A stretch of DNA of 64,000 nucleotides from an uncultured Umboniibacter sp. (GCF_947497555.1 NZ_CANMGY010000002.1:124001-188000), one strand, 5' to 3'. Positions 19,627 through 29,475 are shown, numbered from the stretch's first letter. Numbers and translations: made by a program. The notes: a model not told the origin generated them from the letters alone.

Positions 19627-20331
19627 TTAAACTGCGCGCTGAAGTAACATTGTGCGAATATGACCAATCGCACGCGTCGGGTTCAAACCCTTCGGACATA
19701 CATTGACGCAATTCTGGATACCATGACAACGGAAAACGCTGAAGGGATCATCTAACTGAGCAAGGCGCTCTTCGGTGGCTGTATCGCGGCTATCCGCCAA
19801 GAAACGATAGGCCTGAAGAAGTCCAGCAGGGCCAATGAACTTGTCTGGATTCCACCAGAACGAAGGACAACTCGTTGAACAACAGGCGCACAGAATACAC
19901 TCATACAGACCATCTAGCTTCTCACGATCTTCAGGTGACTGAAGACGCTCAATAGCTGGAGCCGGCGTATTGTTCTGAAGGAACGGCGTAACTTTCTCGT
20001 ACTGCGCGTAGAACTGACTCATATCAACAATGAGATCGCGTACTACTGGCAGACCCGGTAACGGTCGAATAACAAGCTTGTTACCACGTGAAGCTGAGCT
20101 CACGGTAGTAATACATGCCAAGCCATTCTTACCGCCCATGTTCATACCATCTGAACCACAAACACCTTCTCGACACGAACGACGGTAAGTGATGGATTCA
20201 TCCTGCTCCTTAAGCATGCCTAGTACATCAAGTACCATGACATCCTTACCTTTAAGATCAACTTCAAAGTCTTGCATGTATGGGGCAGCGTCGACTTCTG
20301 GGTTGTAGCGATATACGCTTACTTTCAACAT
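19627..20331 (-). CDS. sdhB: Succinate dehydrogenase iron-sulfur subunit
   Basis: 234 residues. The N-terminal 2Fe-2S ferredoxin domain has CREGVCGSDGMNMGGKNGLAC around 53-74. The C-terminal domain has cysteine clusters CILCACCSTSC (about 146-156) and CRHGIQNCVNVCPKG for the 4Fe-4S and 3Fe-4S centres. It carries electrons from the FAD of SdhA to ubiquinone at the SdhC/SdhD membrane anchor. It lies 18 nt after sdhA. Confidence 0.97.
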   Translation of the reverse strand: MLKVSVYRYNPEVDAAPYMQDFEVDLKGKDVMVLDVLGMLKEQDESITYRRSCREGVCGSDGMNMGGKNGLACITTVSSASRGNKLVIRPLPGLPVVRDLIVDMSQFYAQYEKVTPFLQNNTPAPAIERLQSPEDREKLDGLYECILCACCSTSCPSFWWNPDKFIGPAGLLQAYRFLADSRDTATEERLAQLDDPFSVFRCHGIQNCVNVCPKGLNPTRAIGHIRTMLLQRAV

Positions 20332-20349
20332 CTCTGATCTTCCCCTTAA

Positions 20350-22122
20350 TTAGTAAGTACGTGCTTTTGGCTCGAAGGTTGGAACAGTCTTCGGCTCAAA
20401 GTTAACATCGCGCTTAGCAATTGACTTAGTCAGTGGGTTGTACATGGTGTGACACAACCAATTCTCATCATCGCGATCTTGGAAATCATCACGTGCGTGA
20501 GCACCACGACTCTCGGTACGAGCCTCGGCTGCAACAGCCGTCGCTTCAGCAACTTCAAGTAGGTTTTGCAACTCAAGTGCTTCAATACGAGCAGTGTTGA
20601 ACGCGTGGGTCTTATCAGCAACGTAGACGTTTTCAATACGCTCACGAAGATCCTTTAGCTTTTCAATGCCCGTTGCCATGAAGTCACCACGACGGAAGAC
20701 ACCGAAGTAGTTCTGCATAACGGTCTGCAGTTCCTTGCGAAGCGCTGCTGCACCTTCACCGTTCTCTGAGCCATTAACCTTATTCAAGCGGGACATTGCG
20801 GCATCGATATCACTATCGCGCGCTTCCTTCATCTCAATACCTTCACGGAGCGCCTTCTCAATTGCCAAGCCTGATGCACGTCCGAAGACCACCAAGTCAA
20901 GCAACGAGTTACCACCTAAGCGGTTAGCACCGTGAACTGAAACACAAGCCGCTTCACCACAGGCATAAAGACCGCCAATAACTTCGAGCTCGCCGTTATC
21001 ACCCATGGCCAAAGCTTGACCATCAATGTTGGTCGGAATTCCGCCCATCATGTAGTGGCAGGTTGGGACGACTGGAATTGGACCATCTGCTGGATCGATG
21101 TGTGCAAAGGTCTTAGACAGTTCACAAACACCCGGAAGGCGAGAGTAAAGAATATCCTTACCTAAATGATCAAGCTTAAGATAAACGTGATCGCCATCTT
21201 CGCCACAACCGCGACCTTCAAGAATTTCTAGCGTCATCGAGCGTGCAACCACGTCACGCGAGGCAAGATCTTTCGCATTCGGCGCGTAGCGCTCCATGAA
21301 ACGCTCGCCATCTTTATTGACTAGATAGCCACCTTCACCACGACAACCCTCGGTTACTAGCGTACCCGCACCCCAAATACCGGTTGGGTGGAACTGCCAC
21401 ATTTCAATATCCTGAACCTGATAACCAGCACGAAGCGCCATGCCGATACCGTCACCGGTATTGATGTGAGCGTTAGTGGTTGAAGCGTAGATACGACCTG
21501 CACCACCGGTAGCCATTACGGTAGCTTTCGCCTTCACGTAAACAGTCTCACCAGTTTCCATACAGATGGCGATAACGCCCGTCGTGTCGCCGTCTTCGTT
21601 CTTGACGATATCAACGGCGTACCACTCATTAAGGAAAACAGTTTTGTTTTCCATGTTATTTTGGTAAAGCGTATGCAAAAGAGCGTGACCCGTACGATCC
21701 GCTGCTGCGCACGTACGAGAAGCCTGCTGCTTCACATCATAATTCTTTGACTGACCACCAAACGGACGCTGGTAAATGCGGCCATTCTCGGTGCGAGAAA
21801 ATGGCAAACCCATGTGCTCGAGTTCGAAAACCGCTTCCGGCCCAATCTTACACATGTACTCAATCGCGTCCTGGTCACCAATGTAATCAGACCCCTTAAC
21901 GGTGTCATACATGTGCCAGCGCCAATCATCATTTGGATCTTCACTTGCGATTGCACAGGTGATACCACCCTGAGCGGAAACCGTGTGCGAACGAGTAGGA
22001 AAAACCTTCGATACAACGGCCGTTTTGAAACCGGATTTTGATAGCTCAAGTGCAGCACGCATGCCGGCACCACCGCCGCCTACAATGACAGCATCAAAAG
22101 AAATAGTACGCATCGTAGTCAT
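20350..22122 (-). CDS. sdhA: Succinate dehydrogenase flavoprotein subunit
   Basis: 590 residues. The FAD-binding Rossmann motif [16 protein letters not shown] is at about 13-28. The covalent FAD His lies in [11 protein letters not shown] (about 45-55), and the substrate loop [18 protein letters not shown] and the active-site Arg region (about 286) are present. It oxidises succinate to fumarate on the cytoplasmic face and is coupled to quinone reduction in complex II. It lies 3 nt after sdhD. Confidence 0.97.
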   Translation of the reverse strand: MTTMRTISFDAVIVGGGGAGMRAALELSKSGFKTAVVSKVFPTRSHTVSAQGGITCAIASEDPNDDWRWHMYDTVKGSDYIGDQDAIEYMCKIGPEAVFELEHMGLPFSRTENGRIYQRPFGGQSKNYDVKQQASRTCAAADRTGHALLHTLYQNNMENKTVFLNEWYAVDIVKNEDGDTTGVIAICMETGETVYVKAKATVMATGGAGRIYASTTNAHINTGDGIGMALRAGYQVQDIEMWQFHPTGIWGAGTLVTEGCRGEGGYLVNKDGERFMERYAPNAKDLASRDVVARSMTLEILEGRGCGEDGDHVYLKLDHLGKDILYSRLPGVCELSKTFAHIDPADGPIPVVPTCHYMMGGIPTNIDGQALAMGDNGELEVIGGLYACGEAACVSVHGANRLGGNSLLDLVVFGRASGLAIEKALREGIEMKEARDSDIDAAMSRLNKVNGSENGEGAAALRKELQTVMQNYFGVFRRGDFMATGIEKLKDLRERIENVYVADKTHAFNTARIEALELQNLLEVAEATAVAAEARTESRGAHARDDFQDRDDENWLCHTMYNPLTKSIAKRDVNFEPKTVPTFEPKARTY

Positions 22123-22125
22123 CTG

Positions 22126-22497
22126 TTAACCCCACAAAATCTGGAACGACCAGACCATATAAAAAACAAGAATAATGAAACCAATCAGTTGAAGCACAAG
22201 GCGAAGAACGGTTGCCTTTGCACCCATCATGCGCTCGGTGACATAGTCAGATAATACTGCCCACCAACCAATCCATGCATGACCTGCAAGTGAGAGAATA
22301 GCTAGCAAACTGAAGACCTTCACCCATATTGGCTGAAAAGCTGCTGACCATGCTGAGTAAGTTAACTCAGGAGTGCAGAGCACAATGAACCCAACATAGA
22401 GAAAGAAGGCAAGAAGAATCACAGCACTAAGACGCTGGATAACGAAATCGGCGACGCCACTGCGACCGAGACTAGTAACTGACTTTACCATAACCAT
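22126..22497 (-). CDS. sdhD: Succinate dehydrogenase membrane anchor subunit
   Basis: 123 residues with three TM helices (about 22-40, 55-77 and 95-120). The haem-ligand-type His lies in LAGHAWIGWWAVLSDY, as in SdhD of Pseudomonas type. With SdhC it binds haem b and ubiquinone. The start overlaps the sdhC stop region by 13 nt. Two in-frame ATG codons (22497 and 22491) are possible, and the first is listed. Confidence 0.92.
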   Translation of the reverse strand: MVMVKSVTSLGRSGVADFVIQRLSAVILLAFFLYVGFIVLCTPELTYSAWSAAFQPIWVKVFSLLAILSLAGHAWIGWWAVLSDYVTERMMGAKATVLRLVLQLIGFIILVFYMVWSFQILWG

Positions 22498-22859
22498 ATC
22501 CCCACGAAGATTGCTTGTACGATGGCTAACACGATCACGATGCGCGCACCCAAACGACCACCCTCAAGCGTCTCACCTAGGCCAAGATCCATGAGCAAAT
22601 GGCGAACGCCGGCAATCATGTGGTAGCCGAGGCCGACTAATACAAACCATAGAACAGCCTTTGCGACCGGAGATGACAAGCACTCTTTGACTTGATTAAA
22701 GCCTTCTTGACTTGAAAGTGAAGTGTCGAGCATCCAGAGGAGGACGGCCACACCAAGTAGCAAAAACACTCCACTAATGCGATGCAAGATTGAAGCATAC
22801 GCAGTAATGGGTAATTTGAGCGTCGAAATATCTAAATTGACTGGTCTATTTTTGTTCAC
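22485..22859 (-). CDS. sdhC: Succinate dehydrogenase cytochrome b556 subunit
   Basis: About 124 residues with a GTG start at 22859. The longer reading from ATG at 22922 adds 21 residues (MIQYCSCLCTV...) without family resemblance, whereas the family start is NKNRPVNLDISTLKLP. AAAGG lies about 9 nt before the GTG. Three TM helices follow. SILHRISG near residue 25 carries the conserved quinone-site Ser/Arg, and GLGYHMIAGVRHLLMD has the haem-ligand His. First gene of the sdhCDAB operon. Confidence 0.9.
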   Translation of the reverse strand: MNKNRPVNLDISTLKLPITAYASILHRISGVFLLLGVAVLLWMLDTSLSSQEGFNQVKECLSSPVAKAVLWFVLVGLGYHMIAGVRHLLMDLGLGETLEGGRLGARIVIVLAIVQAIFVGIWLW

Positions 22860-22951
22860 AGCTGAACCTTTTTTTGTTGCATCTATAAGGACTGTACATA
22901 GGCAGGAGCAATATTGGATCACTACTAACCATGAAGCGCTTGCACGACGAG

Positions 22952-22980
22952 ATTATATTGACCCGTCACTCGCCTTACAA
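22952..22980 (-). promoter_or_regulatory. sigma70-type promoter of sdhCDAB
   Basis: On the minus strand TTGTAA (22980-22975), a 17-nt spacer and a perfect TATAAT (22957-22952) lie about 90 nt before the sdhC GTG. It sits back to back with the gltA promoter in the shared region 22860-23357. Confidence 0.55.
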
Positions 22981-23127
22981 ACACTGATACGAAACAGTGA
23001 TGTATGCGGACTATAAGCTGGCTGAATACTAGCAAAAAAAACAACACTAGATGTATTAAATTAGCTTTTTTTACGCAAAAATCACTATTTGTGCGAATTT
23101 ATAGCCCCTTAACCCCTCTATAAAAAT

Positions 23128-23155
23128 TTGACATGACTCTACGGCTATATATAGT
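23128..23155 (+). promoter_or_regulatory. sigma70-type promoter of gltA
   Basis: TTGACA (23128-23133), a 16-nt spacer and TATAGT (23150-23155), a near-consensus promoter. Transcription would start around 23162, giving a leader of about 195 nt before the gltA ATG. The leader is unusually long for a plain housekeeping gene. Confidence 0.65.
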
Positions 23156-23238
23156 GTCGCTCCAATAGCTGGAGTGACTGTATCTTTAAAGAATAGCCAT
23201 CCAACTCAAGCAAACTATCGTAGAATAGTTGACGCAGC

Positions 23239-23270
23239 GGGTATCAACCAACACTAGGTGTTTTTTACCC
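23239..23270 (+). other. Structured element in the gltA leader
   Basis: Nested inverted repeats: outer GGGTA (23239-23243) with TACCC (23266-23270), and inner AACAC (23250-23254) with GTGTT (23258-23262) around a TAG loop. The inner stem is followed by a T-rich stretch. It could be a weak attenuator or mRNA-stability element about 90 nt before the start. It matches no riboswitch I recognise. Confidence 0.3.
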
Positions 23271-23357
23271 ACTCTCCCGTTCCGGGTCTATACTAATTAA
23301 GCCCTGCGGATCGAGCGATTAGCTCATTCAAAACCAGATTGATTCAGGAGTCGCTAA

Positions 23358-24647
23358 ATGAGCGAAAAAATGGCACGCCTTACCATCGATGGCATGGACG
23401 AAGCATTAGAATTCCCAGTATACAGCGGAACAATCGGACCTGACGTAGTAGACGTCCGAAGCTTAGTAAGCAAAGGTTTATTCACCTATGATCCGGGTTT
23501 CGTTTCAACTGCTGCAACTGATTCAGCAATTACCTTCATCGATGGCGGTAAGGGCACGTTGCTTCACCGCGGATATCCCATCGAACAACTTGCCGAGCAA
23601 TCAGACTTTCTTGAAGTATGTTATCTACTATTGAACGGTGAACTACCTTCAACTGAAGAAAAGGCTGAGTTCGTCAACACTGTTACCCGTCACACTATGG
23701 TGCACGAGTCAATTGCAGACTTCTTCAAAGGCTTCCGTCGCGATGCACACCCTATGGCGATCATGTGTGGTGTTGTCGGTGCACTGTCGGCGTTCTATCA
23801 CGATTCGCTAGATATCACTAATCCACGTCATCGCGAGGTTTCTGCATTTCGTCTAGTGGCTAAGATGCCTACTTTAGCAGCAATGACCTATAAGCATGGC
23901 ATTGGTCAACCATTCATCTTCCCTCGAAACGATCTATCGTTCGCAGAAAATTTCCTGCACATGATGTTCGCAACACCGGCTGAAGAGTACAAGGTTAATC
24001 CAGTTCTTGCTAACGCAATGGACAAGATCTTCTTGCTCCACGCTGATCACGAGCAAAACGCTTCAACGTCAACCGTGCGTTTGGCCGGCTCTTCGGGTGC
24101 AAACCCATTTGCCTGCATTGCATCAGGTATTGCTGCACTTTGGGGTCCAGCACACGGCGGCGCTAACGAAGCCGTTCTAACAATGCTTGAAGAGATTGGC
24201 GATGAGTCGAAGATCGATGAGTTCGTAGCTCGCGCTAAAGACAAGAACGATCCTTTCCGCTTAATGGGCTTTGGCCACCGCGTCTACAAGAACTACGATC
24301 CACGCGCTACCGTTATGCGTCAGTGCTGTGACGAAGTCCTTGCTGAGCTCGGCCTTGAGAACGATCCACTTCTTAAGATCGCTAAACGTCTTGAGCAGAT
24401 TGCTCTCGAAGACCCGTACTTCGTTGAGAAGAAACTTTACCCGAACGTTGATTTCTACTCAGGTATTATTCTGAAAGCACTGGGCATCCCGGTTGAAATG
24501 TTCACGGTAATTTTCGCGACTGGTCGCACTATCGGCTGGATCTCTCACTGGAATGAAATGATCAGCGGCTCGTACAAAATTGGTCGCCCGCGCCAGCTTT
24601 ACACCGGTGCAGCGCCGCGTGACTTCGTAGCCTTAGACAAGCGTTAA
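23358..24647 (+). CDS. gltA: Citrate synthase (type II)
   Basis: 429 residues, the length of the NADH-sensitive hexameric Gram-negative enzyme. It has the N-terminal beta domain and catalytic His residues in [16 protein letters not shown] and [13 protein letters not shown], with a later catalytic Asp in the [12 protein letters not shown] segment and Arg in [13 protein letters not shown]. It condenses oxaloacetate and acetyl-CoA to start the TCA cycle. AGGAG lies 7 nt before the ATG. It is divergent from sdhCDAB and followed by a strong terminator. Confidence 0.98.
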   Translation: MSEKMARLTIDGMDEALEFPVYSGTIGPDVVDVRSLVSKGLFTYDPGFVSTAATDSAITFIDGGKGTLLHRGYPIEQLAEQSDFLEVCYLLLNGELPSTEEKAEFVNTVTRHTMVHESIADFFKGFRRDAHPMAIMCGVVGALSAFYHDSLDITNPRHREVSAFRLVAKMPTLAAMTYKHGIGQPFIFPRNDLSFAENFLHMMFATPAEEYKVNPVLANAMDKIFLLHADHEQNASTSTVRLAGSSGANPFACIASGIAALWGPAHGGANEAVLTMLEEIGDESKIDEFVARAKDKNDPFRLMGFGHRVYKNYDPRATVMRQCCDEVLAELGLENDPLLKIAKRLEQIALEDPYFVEKKLYPNVDFYSGIILKALGIPVEMFTVIFATGRTIGWISHWNEMISGSYKIGRPRQLYTGAAPRDFVALDKR

Positions 24648-24665
24648 GCTCGACTTTAAGCTACG

Positions 24666-24701
24666 AAAAAAGGCCATCCCCGTAAGGAGATGGCCTTTTT
24701 T
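24666..24701 (+). terminator. Bidirectional terminator after gltA
   Basis: AGGCCATC and GATGGCCT pair over a 10-nt loop. The stem is flanked by an A-run on the left and a T-run on the right, so it can terminate gltA (+) and the convergent GH31 gene (-), whose stop lies about 65 nt away. Confidence 0.85.
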
Positions 24702-24766
24702 AACGCCGAAGGAAAAACAGCCTTCGTCAGTAATCAGCTTTGACGCTCACTCAGTCATCTTGGAAC

Positions 24767-26938
24767 TTATTCATCAAGTACCCCGCCAATTCGGGTAAAT
24801 GCCGCCGGCTGACCAATTGGGGCAGCAACCTTGATAACTTTCCCCGCCGAAGTACCCGAGTAAACATTCCCCGTCCACCAGTGACGCCACTCGCCCGGAG
24901 GAATGATCACCACCACTTCGTCGACACCTTTATCTAGAACAGGTGCAACTAATAGATCCGAGCCCAAAAAGAACTGTTCATAACGAAGCCCCCAAAAACG
25001 CGTAACATCTGGATATTCTATCAAAGGATGACGGACTGGCGGGATTCCGGTGCGCTCCATTTCATCATATAAATGTCGTCGATAGCTTCCCAGCGAACTA
25101 AACACTTCAGTCATCGCTCGGGTACTCGCCAACAGCTCTTCATCATAAATCTGAGCATTAACATCCGGAAGGTTCCCTTCATGGGAGCGAAAGATTAATC
25201 CAAAGGCGTTCAACTCAAGCCAGCGTTTTAGTAGCTCAGGGCTTCGATGTACTTCAGCAAGAGGATGATCGATGGTGGTGTAGCCGCCAATGTCAGAGTG
25301 ATTGACTGAGAGACCCGAGAGAGATGCCGATAGCAGACCGGTGACTGCAGATTTAATACCATCATGCTCATCCCAATCAACCAGTTGATCCCCTAGCCAG
25401 AAGACACCGCCAACACCCGCCGACCCGGTAAAAGCTGAACGGTGCCAGATTAAGGGCTCCTCGATTTGCAGTTGATGGGCTAATTCTTGATTAAACTGAC
25501 TCCACAGAACGGGATAACGATTATGCTTCGCTAAGCCTTCAGCACCGCCCTCGCCCGGATAGGCTTCGGCAAAGTCTGCCATCCAGCCACTCCAATTCAG
25601 AGCGTCTATTTCGGCACGAACTTCTTGCTGCAACAACTCACTCGCCGCGGGTTGAAATAGGTCAACGAGATTCGCTGAAAACGAAGTATTTGGGAAGGGT
25701 ATTGGCTCTCCGTCGACATCCTCCACAAAAGCATTGACGGCGTTTAGTCGGTGCCACATATCCTCTTCCGCCGGTAAGCGAGGGGATTCAACCAGAAAGG
25801 GGTTTAGATAACCTAAAACTCTAATATCCGCTTCAGCTAACAGCTCAACCTGCTGCTGCCAGTGAGGGTAATGCCCCGTATCCAGAGCCCAATTCCACCA
25901 GAGCTGTTTACCGAAACTCGTCTTCCGTTGCCCCACCCAGTCCTGAAGCCAGACACCCGCTAACGGGACTCCCGCAGCGCGAAGGCGATCGATTTTCGAC
26001 CAGGCTTCACTGCCGCCCTGCACTCCTGCAATTAAGCCTTGATCCACCCACGTCGGCGGTGCTGACATCCGCCCAGTATCGGCGGTAAATTCCGATATAA
26101 ACTGTTTTGGGCTGTCCGCCAAGTAGACTTTCATCTTGAGTTGACTAGCCGCGGTGCTGATCATCGCTCGGTCCGATGAGCGAAAATCAAACCAACTCGG
26201 TTCGTCATTATTCAACCAAAACGCTCTGCCATACGAGGTAAAGAACCACGGTATCGGCGCATAACTTGAATGCCATTTACCGCCCGCTCCAGCCGTCCAG
26301 TCAACCATTGAAGTTAACGGTTCAACGCCTCTGCCGATGCCCTGTTCCGAGACAATAATCGGTAACAAGAGACCACGCATATTAAGATGACTAAACTGCG
26401 CTCCAAAGCCTATCGCCGCTTCATCCGTTGGCATTTCGAACATTAAGCTGAGAAGCATCTCGGAAGCAAATAGCGCTTCTGAGCGCTGTTCCAATTCAAG
26501 CGTGAACTGATGATCATTGATTGAATCTATTGTCAGTTGGTAGGGAAATGCTTGCGTGCTGCATATCAGCTGACCGCTAATAGTCATTACTTCAGGGGTA
26601 TCACTATCAAGCGAAACTTGGCTCACTGACTGTTCGCAACTCGACCACGAAAGATCAACCTCCGCCGAAACCATGCCACGGTGTTCTTGAAGAGTCACCG
26701 GCTGCGGGTGAACATCCAAAAAGCGCTCGCCGCGGACATTTCTCAAGACAATCTCACCATCGGCATTGCGAATAATTAAATGCCAGGGATTAAGCTCAAC
26801 GCTAATTCCTTCGAGCTCCCAATGACCAATCACCTCAACGTTGAGGTCATTCCGCTCCCAAGACCACCAGCGCCAATCTTCGAAGAAGACAACGAGCAAT
26901 AGTAGCCCGATTAACCCAAACCCCTTAAGAATTTTCAT
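24767..26938 (-). CDS. GH31 alpha-glycosidase, membrane-anchored, YihQ-related
   Basis: 723 residues. An N-terminal hydrophobic segment (about 6-19) acts as signal anchor, so the enzyme is probably extracytoplasmic. The GH31 nucleophile is Asp455 in WMADFAEAYPGEG. The acid/base candidate is Asp517 in GVFWLGDQLVDW. Several positions match the sulfoquinovosidase YihQ (from memory of that family): Gln332 (QDW), Trp348 and Tyr553 (DIGGYT) correspond to YihQ Gln288, Trp304 and Tyr508. The sulfonate-binding Arg301 is replaced by Gln345 (SFGKQLWWNW). It is therefore a relative of the YihQ branch whose substrate may be a non-sulfonated alpha-glucoside. It is divergent from a TetR regulator 95 nt away, which may control it. 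Confidence 0.8.
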   Translation of the reverse strand: MKILKGFGLIGLLLLVVFFEDWRWWSWERNDLNVEVIGHWELEGISVELNPWHLIIRNADGEIVLRNVRGERFLDVHPQPVTLQEHRGMVSAEVDLSWSSCEQSVSQVSLDSDTPEVMTISGQLICSTQAFPYQLTIDSINDHQFTLELEQRSEALFASEMLLSLMFEMPTDEAAIGFGAQFSHLNMRGLLLPIIVSEQGIGRGVEPLTSMVDWTAGAGGKWHSSYAPIPWFFTSYGRAFWLNNDEPSWFDFRSSDRAMISTAASQLKMKVYLADSPKQFISEFTADTGRMSAPPTWVDQGLIAGVQGGSEAWSKIDRLRAAGVPLAGVWLQDWVGQRKTSFGKQLWWNWALDTGHYPHWQQQVELLAEADIRVLGYLNPFLVESPRLPAEEDMWHRLNAVNAFVEDVDGEPIPFPNTSFSANLVDLFQPAASELLQQEVRAEIDALNWSGWMADFAEAYPGEGGAEGLAKHNRYPVLWSQFNQELAHQLQIEEPLIWHRSAFTGSAGVGGVFWLGDQLVDWDEHDGIKSAVTGLLSASLSGLSVNHSDIGGYTTIDHPLAEVHRSPELLKRWLELNAFGLIFRSHEGNLPDVNAQIYDEELLASTRAMTEVFSSLGSYRRHLYDEMERTGIPPVRHPLIEYPDVTRFWGLRYEQFFLGSDLLVAPVLDKGVDEVVVIIPPGEWRHWWTGNVYSGTSAGKVIKVAAPIGQPAAFTRIGGVLDE

Positions 26939-27033
26939 ATTCCCTCAACTTAGTGCTAGGCTATGTATATTATTGTTGTAGCAATTGATTACTAGACTAG
27001 CGTAAAAACGCCAGAATCACTAGGAAGCTCAAA

Positions 27034-27750
27034 GTGAAAAAAGGTGAACTCACCAAACGTGATATAGTAGAAGCTACTCTGCGGGTTATCGCCTCTCAGG
27101 GCGTGCACGGCACGACCTTTCGAGCCGTTGCCGACGAAGCAAATATCAAGTTATCACTCGTTGGCTACCATTTCCCTGATCGTACGATCTTACTCAGAAA
27201 GACCATTGCCATTTTATTTAGCCGGCAGTCCGGTTTGATAAACAATGTGTTCAACGAGATTTTCAGTTTAATTGCAAAGTTCAATCAACGAGATTTTCGC
27301 CGTTCTATATCACGCGCCGAAATTGCCCTACTACTTTCTGATGCCGTTACGGATGTGATCTACAACTATTATTTATCGGATCGGGTAGACCCTAAGGTAC
27401 TGTTGAATCTTAAGTTCGACATTCACCCTGACCCAGCCTTACTTCATGTCCGCAACCTCGGTCACAGATCGTTAAAAGCCTATCTCATCGAGCTGTGCCG
27501 AAAAATCCACTCTGATAGCCCCGTAGATGACTCGCGATTACTCGCCGGGATCTTCACATTATTTGAATTAGAATCTCTGCAACAGACACGACCTGAATAC
27601 CGCAAAATATACAATGCAGTTTGGCAGTGCTTTAGTCACATCTTAAATGTCTCAGGCAACCTTCATGAGGTCTCCGAGCGAGTCAAACGACATAAAATGA
27701 CGTCCTACGATGCCCTGCTAGATCACGAAGACCTGTTTTCCTCGCTATAA
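27034..27750 (+). CDS. TetR-family transcriptional regulator
   Basis: 238 residues. The N-terminal helix-turn-helix region reads LTKRDIVEATLRVIASQG, then TTFRAVADEANIKLSLVGYHFPDR (about 27-50), the classic TetR DNA-binding module ending in the YHF motif. The C-terminal ligand domain is not recognisable. A GTG start (27034) is supported by AGGA about 8 nt upstream. It is transcribed divergently from the GH31 gene, and the shared 95-nt region probably holds its operator. The ligand may be a sugar or glycoside product (inference from context only). Confidence 0.85.
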   Translation: MKKGELTKRDIVEATLRVIASQGVHGTTFRAVADEANIKLSLVGYHFPDRTILLRKTIAILFSRQSGLINNVFNEIFSLIAKFNQRDFRRSISRAEIALLLSDAVTDVIYNYYLSDRVDPKVLLNLKFDIHPDPALLHVRNLGHRSLKAYLIELCRKIHSDSPVDDSRLLAGIFTLFELESLQQTRPEYRKIYNAVWQCFSHILNVSGNLHEVSERVKRHKMTSYDALLDHEDLFSSL

Positions 27751-27816
27751 TAGTTAGTTCCTCGGCTTGCTCCGCTTAGCGCCCTAATTTACACTCCGCC
27801 CAACTAAGGAGTTGCC

Positions 27817-28101
27817 ATGTACATTTTTTCTATAACGGCTGTCGCTCGTATTGACCAAGACGGATTCACGGCTGGCACATCAAAACCTTTCATTGTTTAT
27901 ATTAATTTCGCCGATTTATTCGGAGCTCGAGCGCTGGCTCAGGCCTATTTGCTCAAGGCAGGCTTTCACAAGCTTCGCTTCGATGATCAGAAGCATCTCA
28001 GTCCTGAACAGCTAAGCGATCATGCAACCGTTGCTGGCAACAGGCAAATCGTAGAAGCACTGGAACACGGTTTTTCATTACAGATATTCGAAAGCCACTG
28101 A
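27817..28101 (+). CDS. Small hypothetical protein
   Basis: 94 residues (MYIFSITAVARIDQDGFTAG...), soluble, with no signal peptide, TM helix or recognisable motif. TAAGGAG lies 6 nt before the ATG, an excellent ribosome site, and codon use looks like its neighbours. The pattern of short beta strands and helices suggests a compact alpha/beta protein. It is 34 nt upstream of trhP on the same strand and likely co-transcribed with it. Function unknown. Confidence 0.65.
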   Translation: MYIFSITAVARIDQDGFTAGTSKPFIVYINFADLFGARALAQAYLLKAGFHKLRFDDQKHLSPEQLSDHATVAGNRQIVEALEHGFSLQIFESH

Positions 28102-28135
28102 GCACTTAAAGAGAGCCAGTTAGGAGATTAAGCGA

Positions 28136-29449
28136 ATGAAAACAGAACTTCTCAGCCCTGCGGGTTCACTTAGAGCGATGCGCTACGCGTTTGCCTACGG
28201 CGCCGATGCCGTGTATGCGGGACAACCCCGTTACAGTCTGCGAGTCCGCGAGAACGAGTTCAATAAAATGGATGTGATGGCGGCGGCGATTGAAGAAGCC
28301 CACAGCTTAGATAAATTGTTTTTTATCGCTAGCAATCTTTCTCCCCATAACAACAAAGTGAAAACCTATTTACGTGATATGGCAGATGTCGTCGCGATGA
28401 AACCGGACGCATTTATTATGAGTGATCCGGGCCTGATTGCGATGGTCAAGGAAACTTGGCCTGATCAAGAAATTCATCTGTCTGTTCAATCTAATGCCGT
28501 AAACTTTGCCACCGTAAAGTTTTGGAAGAATATGGGTATTAGTAGAGTAATTCTAAGCCGAGAATTATCGCTTGATGAGATCGCAGAGATTCGCCAAGAA
28601 TGCCCTGATATTGAGCTTGAAGTGTTTGTTCATGGAGCGCTTTGCATGGCCTATTCCGGCCGCTGTCTTCTCTCGGGATATATTAATCATCGTGACTCTA
28701 ACCAGGGCGCATGCACTAATGCCTGTCGCTGGAAGTATCAGGCCACCCCGGCGGAAGAAACAGCCGAAGGGAATATTCAGGCGAATATGGAGGTAAACAC
28801 CTTCGAGCCGAAGCCGTTACAGATGGTGCTGCAAGATGTTACCAAGCCCGATGAGATTATCCCTGCCTATGAGGATGAAACTGGCACCTACTTTATGAAC
28901 TCTAAAGACCTCCGTGCCATTCAGCATGTTGAGCGTCTAATGAAGATGGGTATCGATAGCCTCAAGATTGAAGGACGTACCAAAACGTACTTCTATGCCG
29001 CCAGAACAGCTCAAGCTTATCGTCGAGCGATTGATGATGCGGCTGCGGGGCGCCCCTTTAACATGAAATTGATGGATGATTTGGAATCCCTCGCTAACCG
29101 AGGTTATACCGAAGGCTTCTATCGCCGCCACGTTCCTGGTGAGATGCAAAATTATGAAAATGGAAGCTCGAAAATGCATCAGCACCAGTTCGTGGGCGAT
29201 GTAACATTTGTTCAAGATGGCTGGGCAACCATTGAGGTTAAGAACAAGTTTTTTGTAGGCGATACGCTAGAGATAATGACGCCCGCGGGTAATCATAAGC
29301 TCCGCCTAACCGCAATGCGCGATAAGCGTGGCGATGATTGCGTAGAGGCCAAAGGCTCTGGCCATATTGTTACCATTCCGTGGCCCCTTCAGGCTAGCCC
29401 TAAGCACGCTATGATACTGCGTGAACTCCCGGTAGCGAAAAACAGCTAA
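28136..29449 (+). CDS. trhP: TrhP/YegQ-type U32 protein, tRNA uridine hydroxylation
   Basis: 437 residues, close to E. coli YegQ/TrhP. The start MKTELLSPAGSLRAMRYAFAYGADAVYAG is typical of the U32 family. A cysteine cluster (CMAYSGRC ... GACTNACRW, about 170-200) would hold the iron-sulfur cluster. KIEGRTKTYFY lies about 277-287, and a small C-terminal beta domain follows from about 345. TrhP makes 5-hydroxyuridine at position 34 of tRNAs using prephenate. It was formerly annotated as a collagenase-like peptidase, which is misleading. The tRNA gene that follows has G34 and is not itself an expected substrate. Confidence 0.92.
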   Translation: MKTELLSPAGSLRAMRYAFAYGADAVYAGQPRYSLRVRENEFNKMDVMAAAIEEAHSLDKLFFIASNLSPHNNKVKTYLRDMADVVAMKPDAFIMSDPGLIAMVKETWPDQEIHLSVQSNAVNFATVKFWKNMGISRVILSRELSLDEIAEIRQECPDIELEVFVHGALCMAYSGRCLLSGYINHRDSNQGACTNACRWKYQATPAEETAEGNIQANMEVNTFEPKPLQMVLQDVTKPDEIIPAYEDETGTYFMNSKDLRAIQHVERLMKMGIDSLKIEGRTKTYFYAARTAQAYRRAIDDAAAGRPFNMKLMDDLESLANRGYTEGFYRRHVPGEMQNYENGSSKMHQHQFVGDVTFVQDGWATIEVKNKFFVGDTLEIMTPAGNHKLRLTAMRDKRGDDCVEAKGSGHIVTIPWPLQASPKHAMILRELPVAKNS

Positions 29450-29475
29450 GCTATTGCTTTTGTTGTAGAAAACGG

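Noticed and set aside
24767-26938. Straight annotation as sulfoquinovosidase YihQ
   Set aside because: The key sulfonate-binding Arg is Gln, and the protein has an N-terminal export/anchor segment.
28136-29449. Collagenase or protease annotation for the U32 protein
   Set aside because: The sequence fits the TrhP/YegQ tRNA hydroxylation branch, with the Fe-S cysteine cluster. No protease motif is visible.
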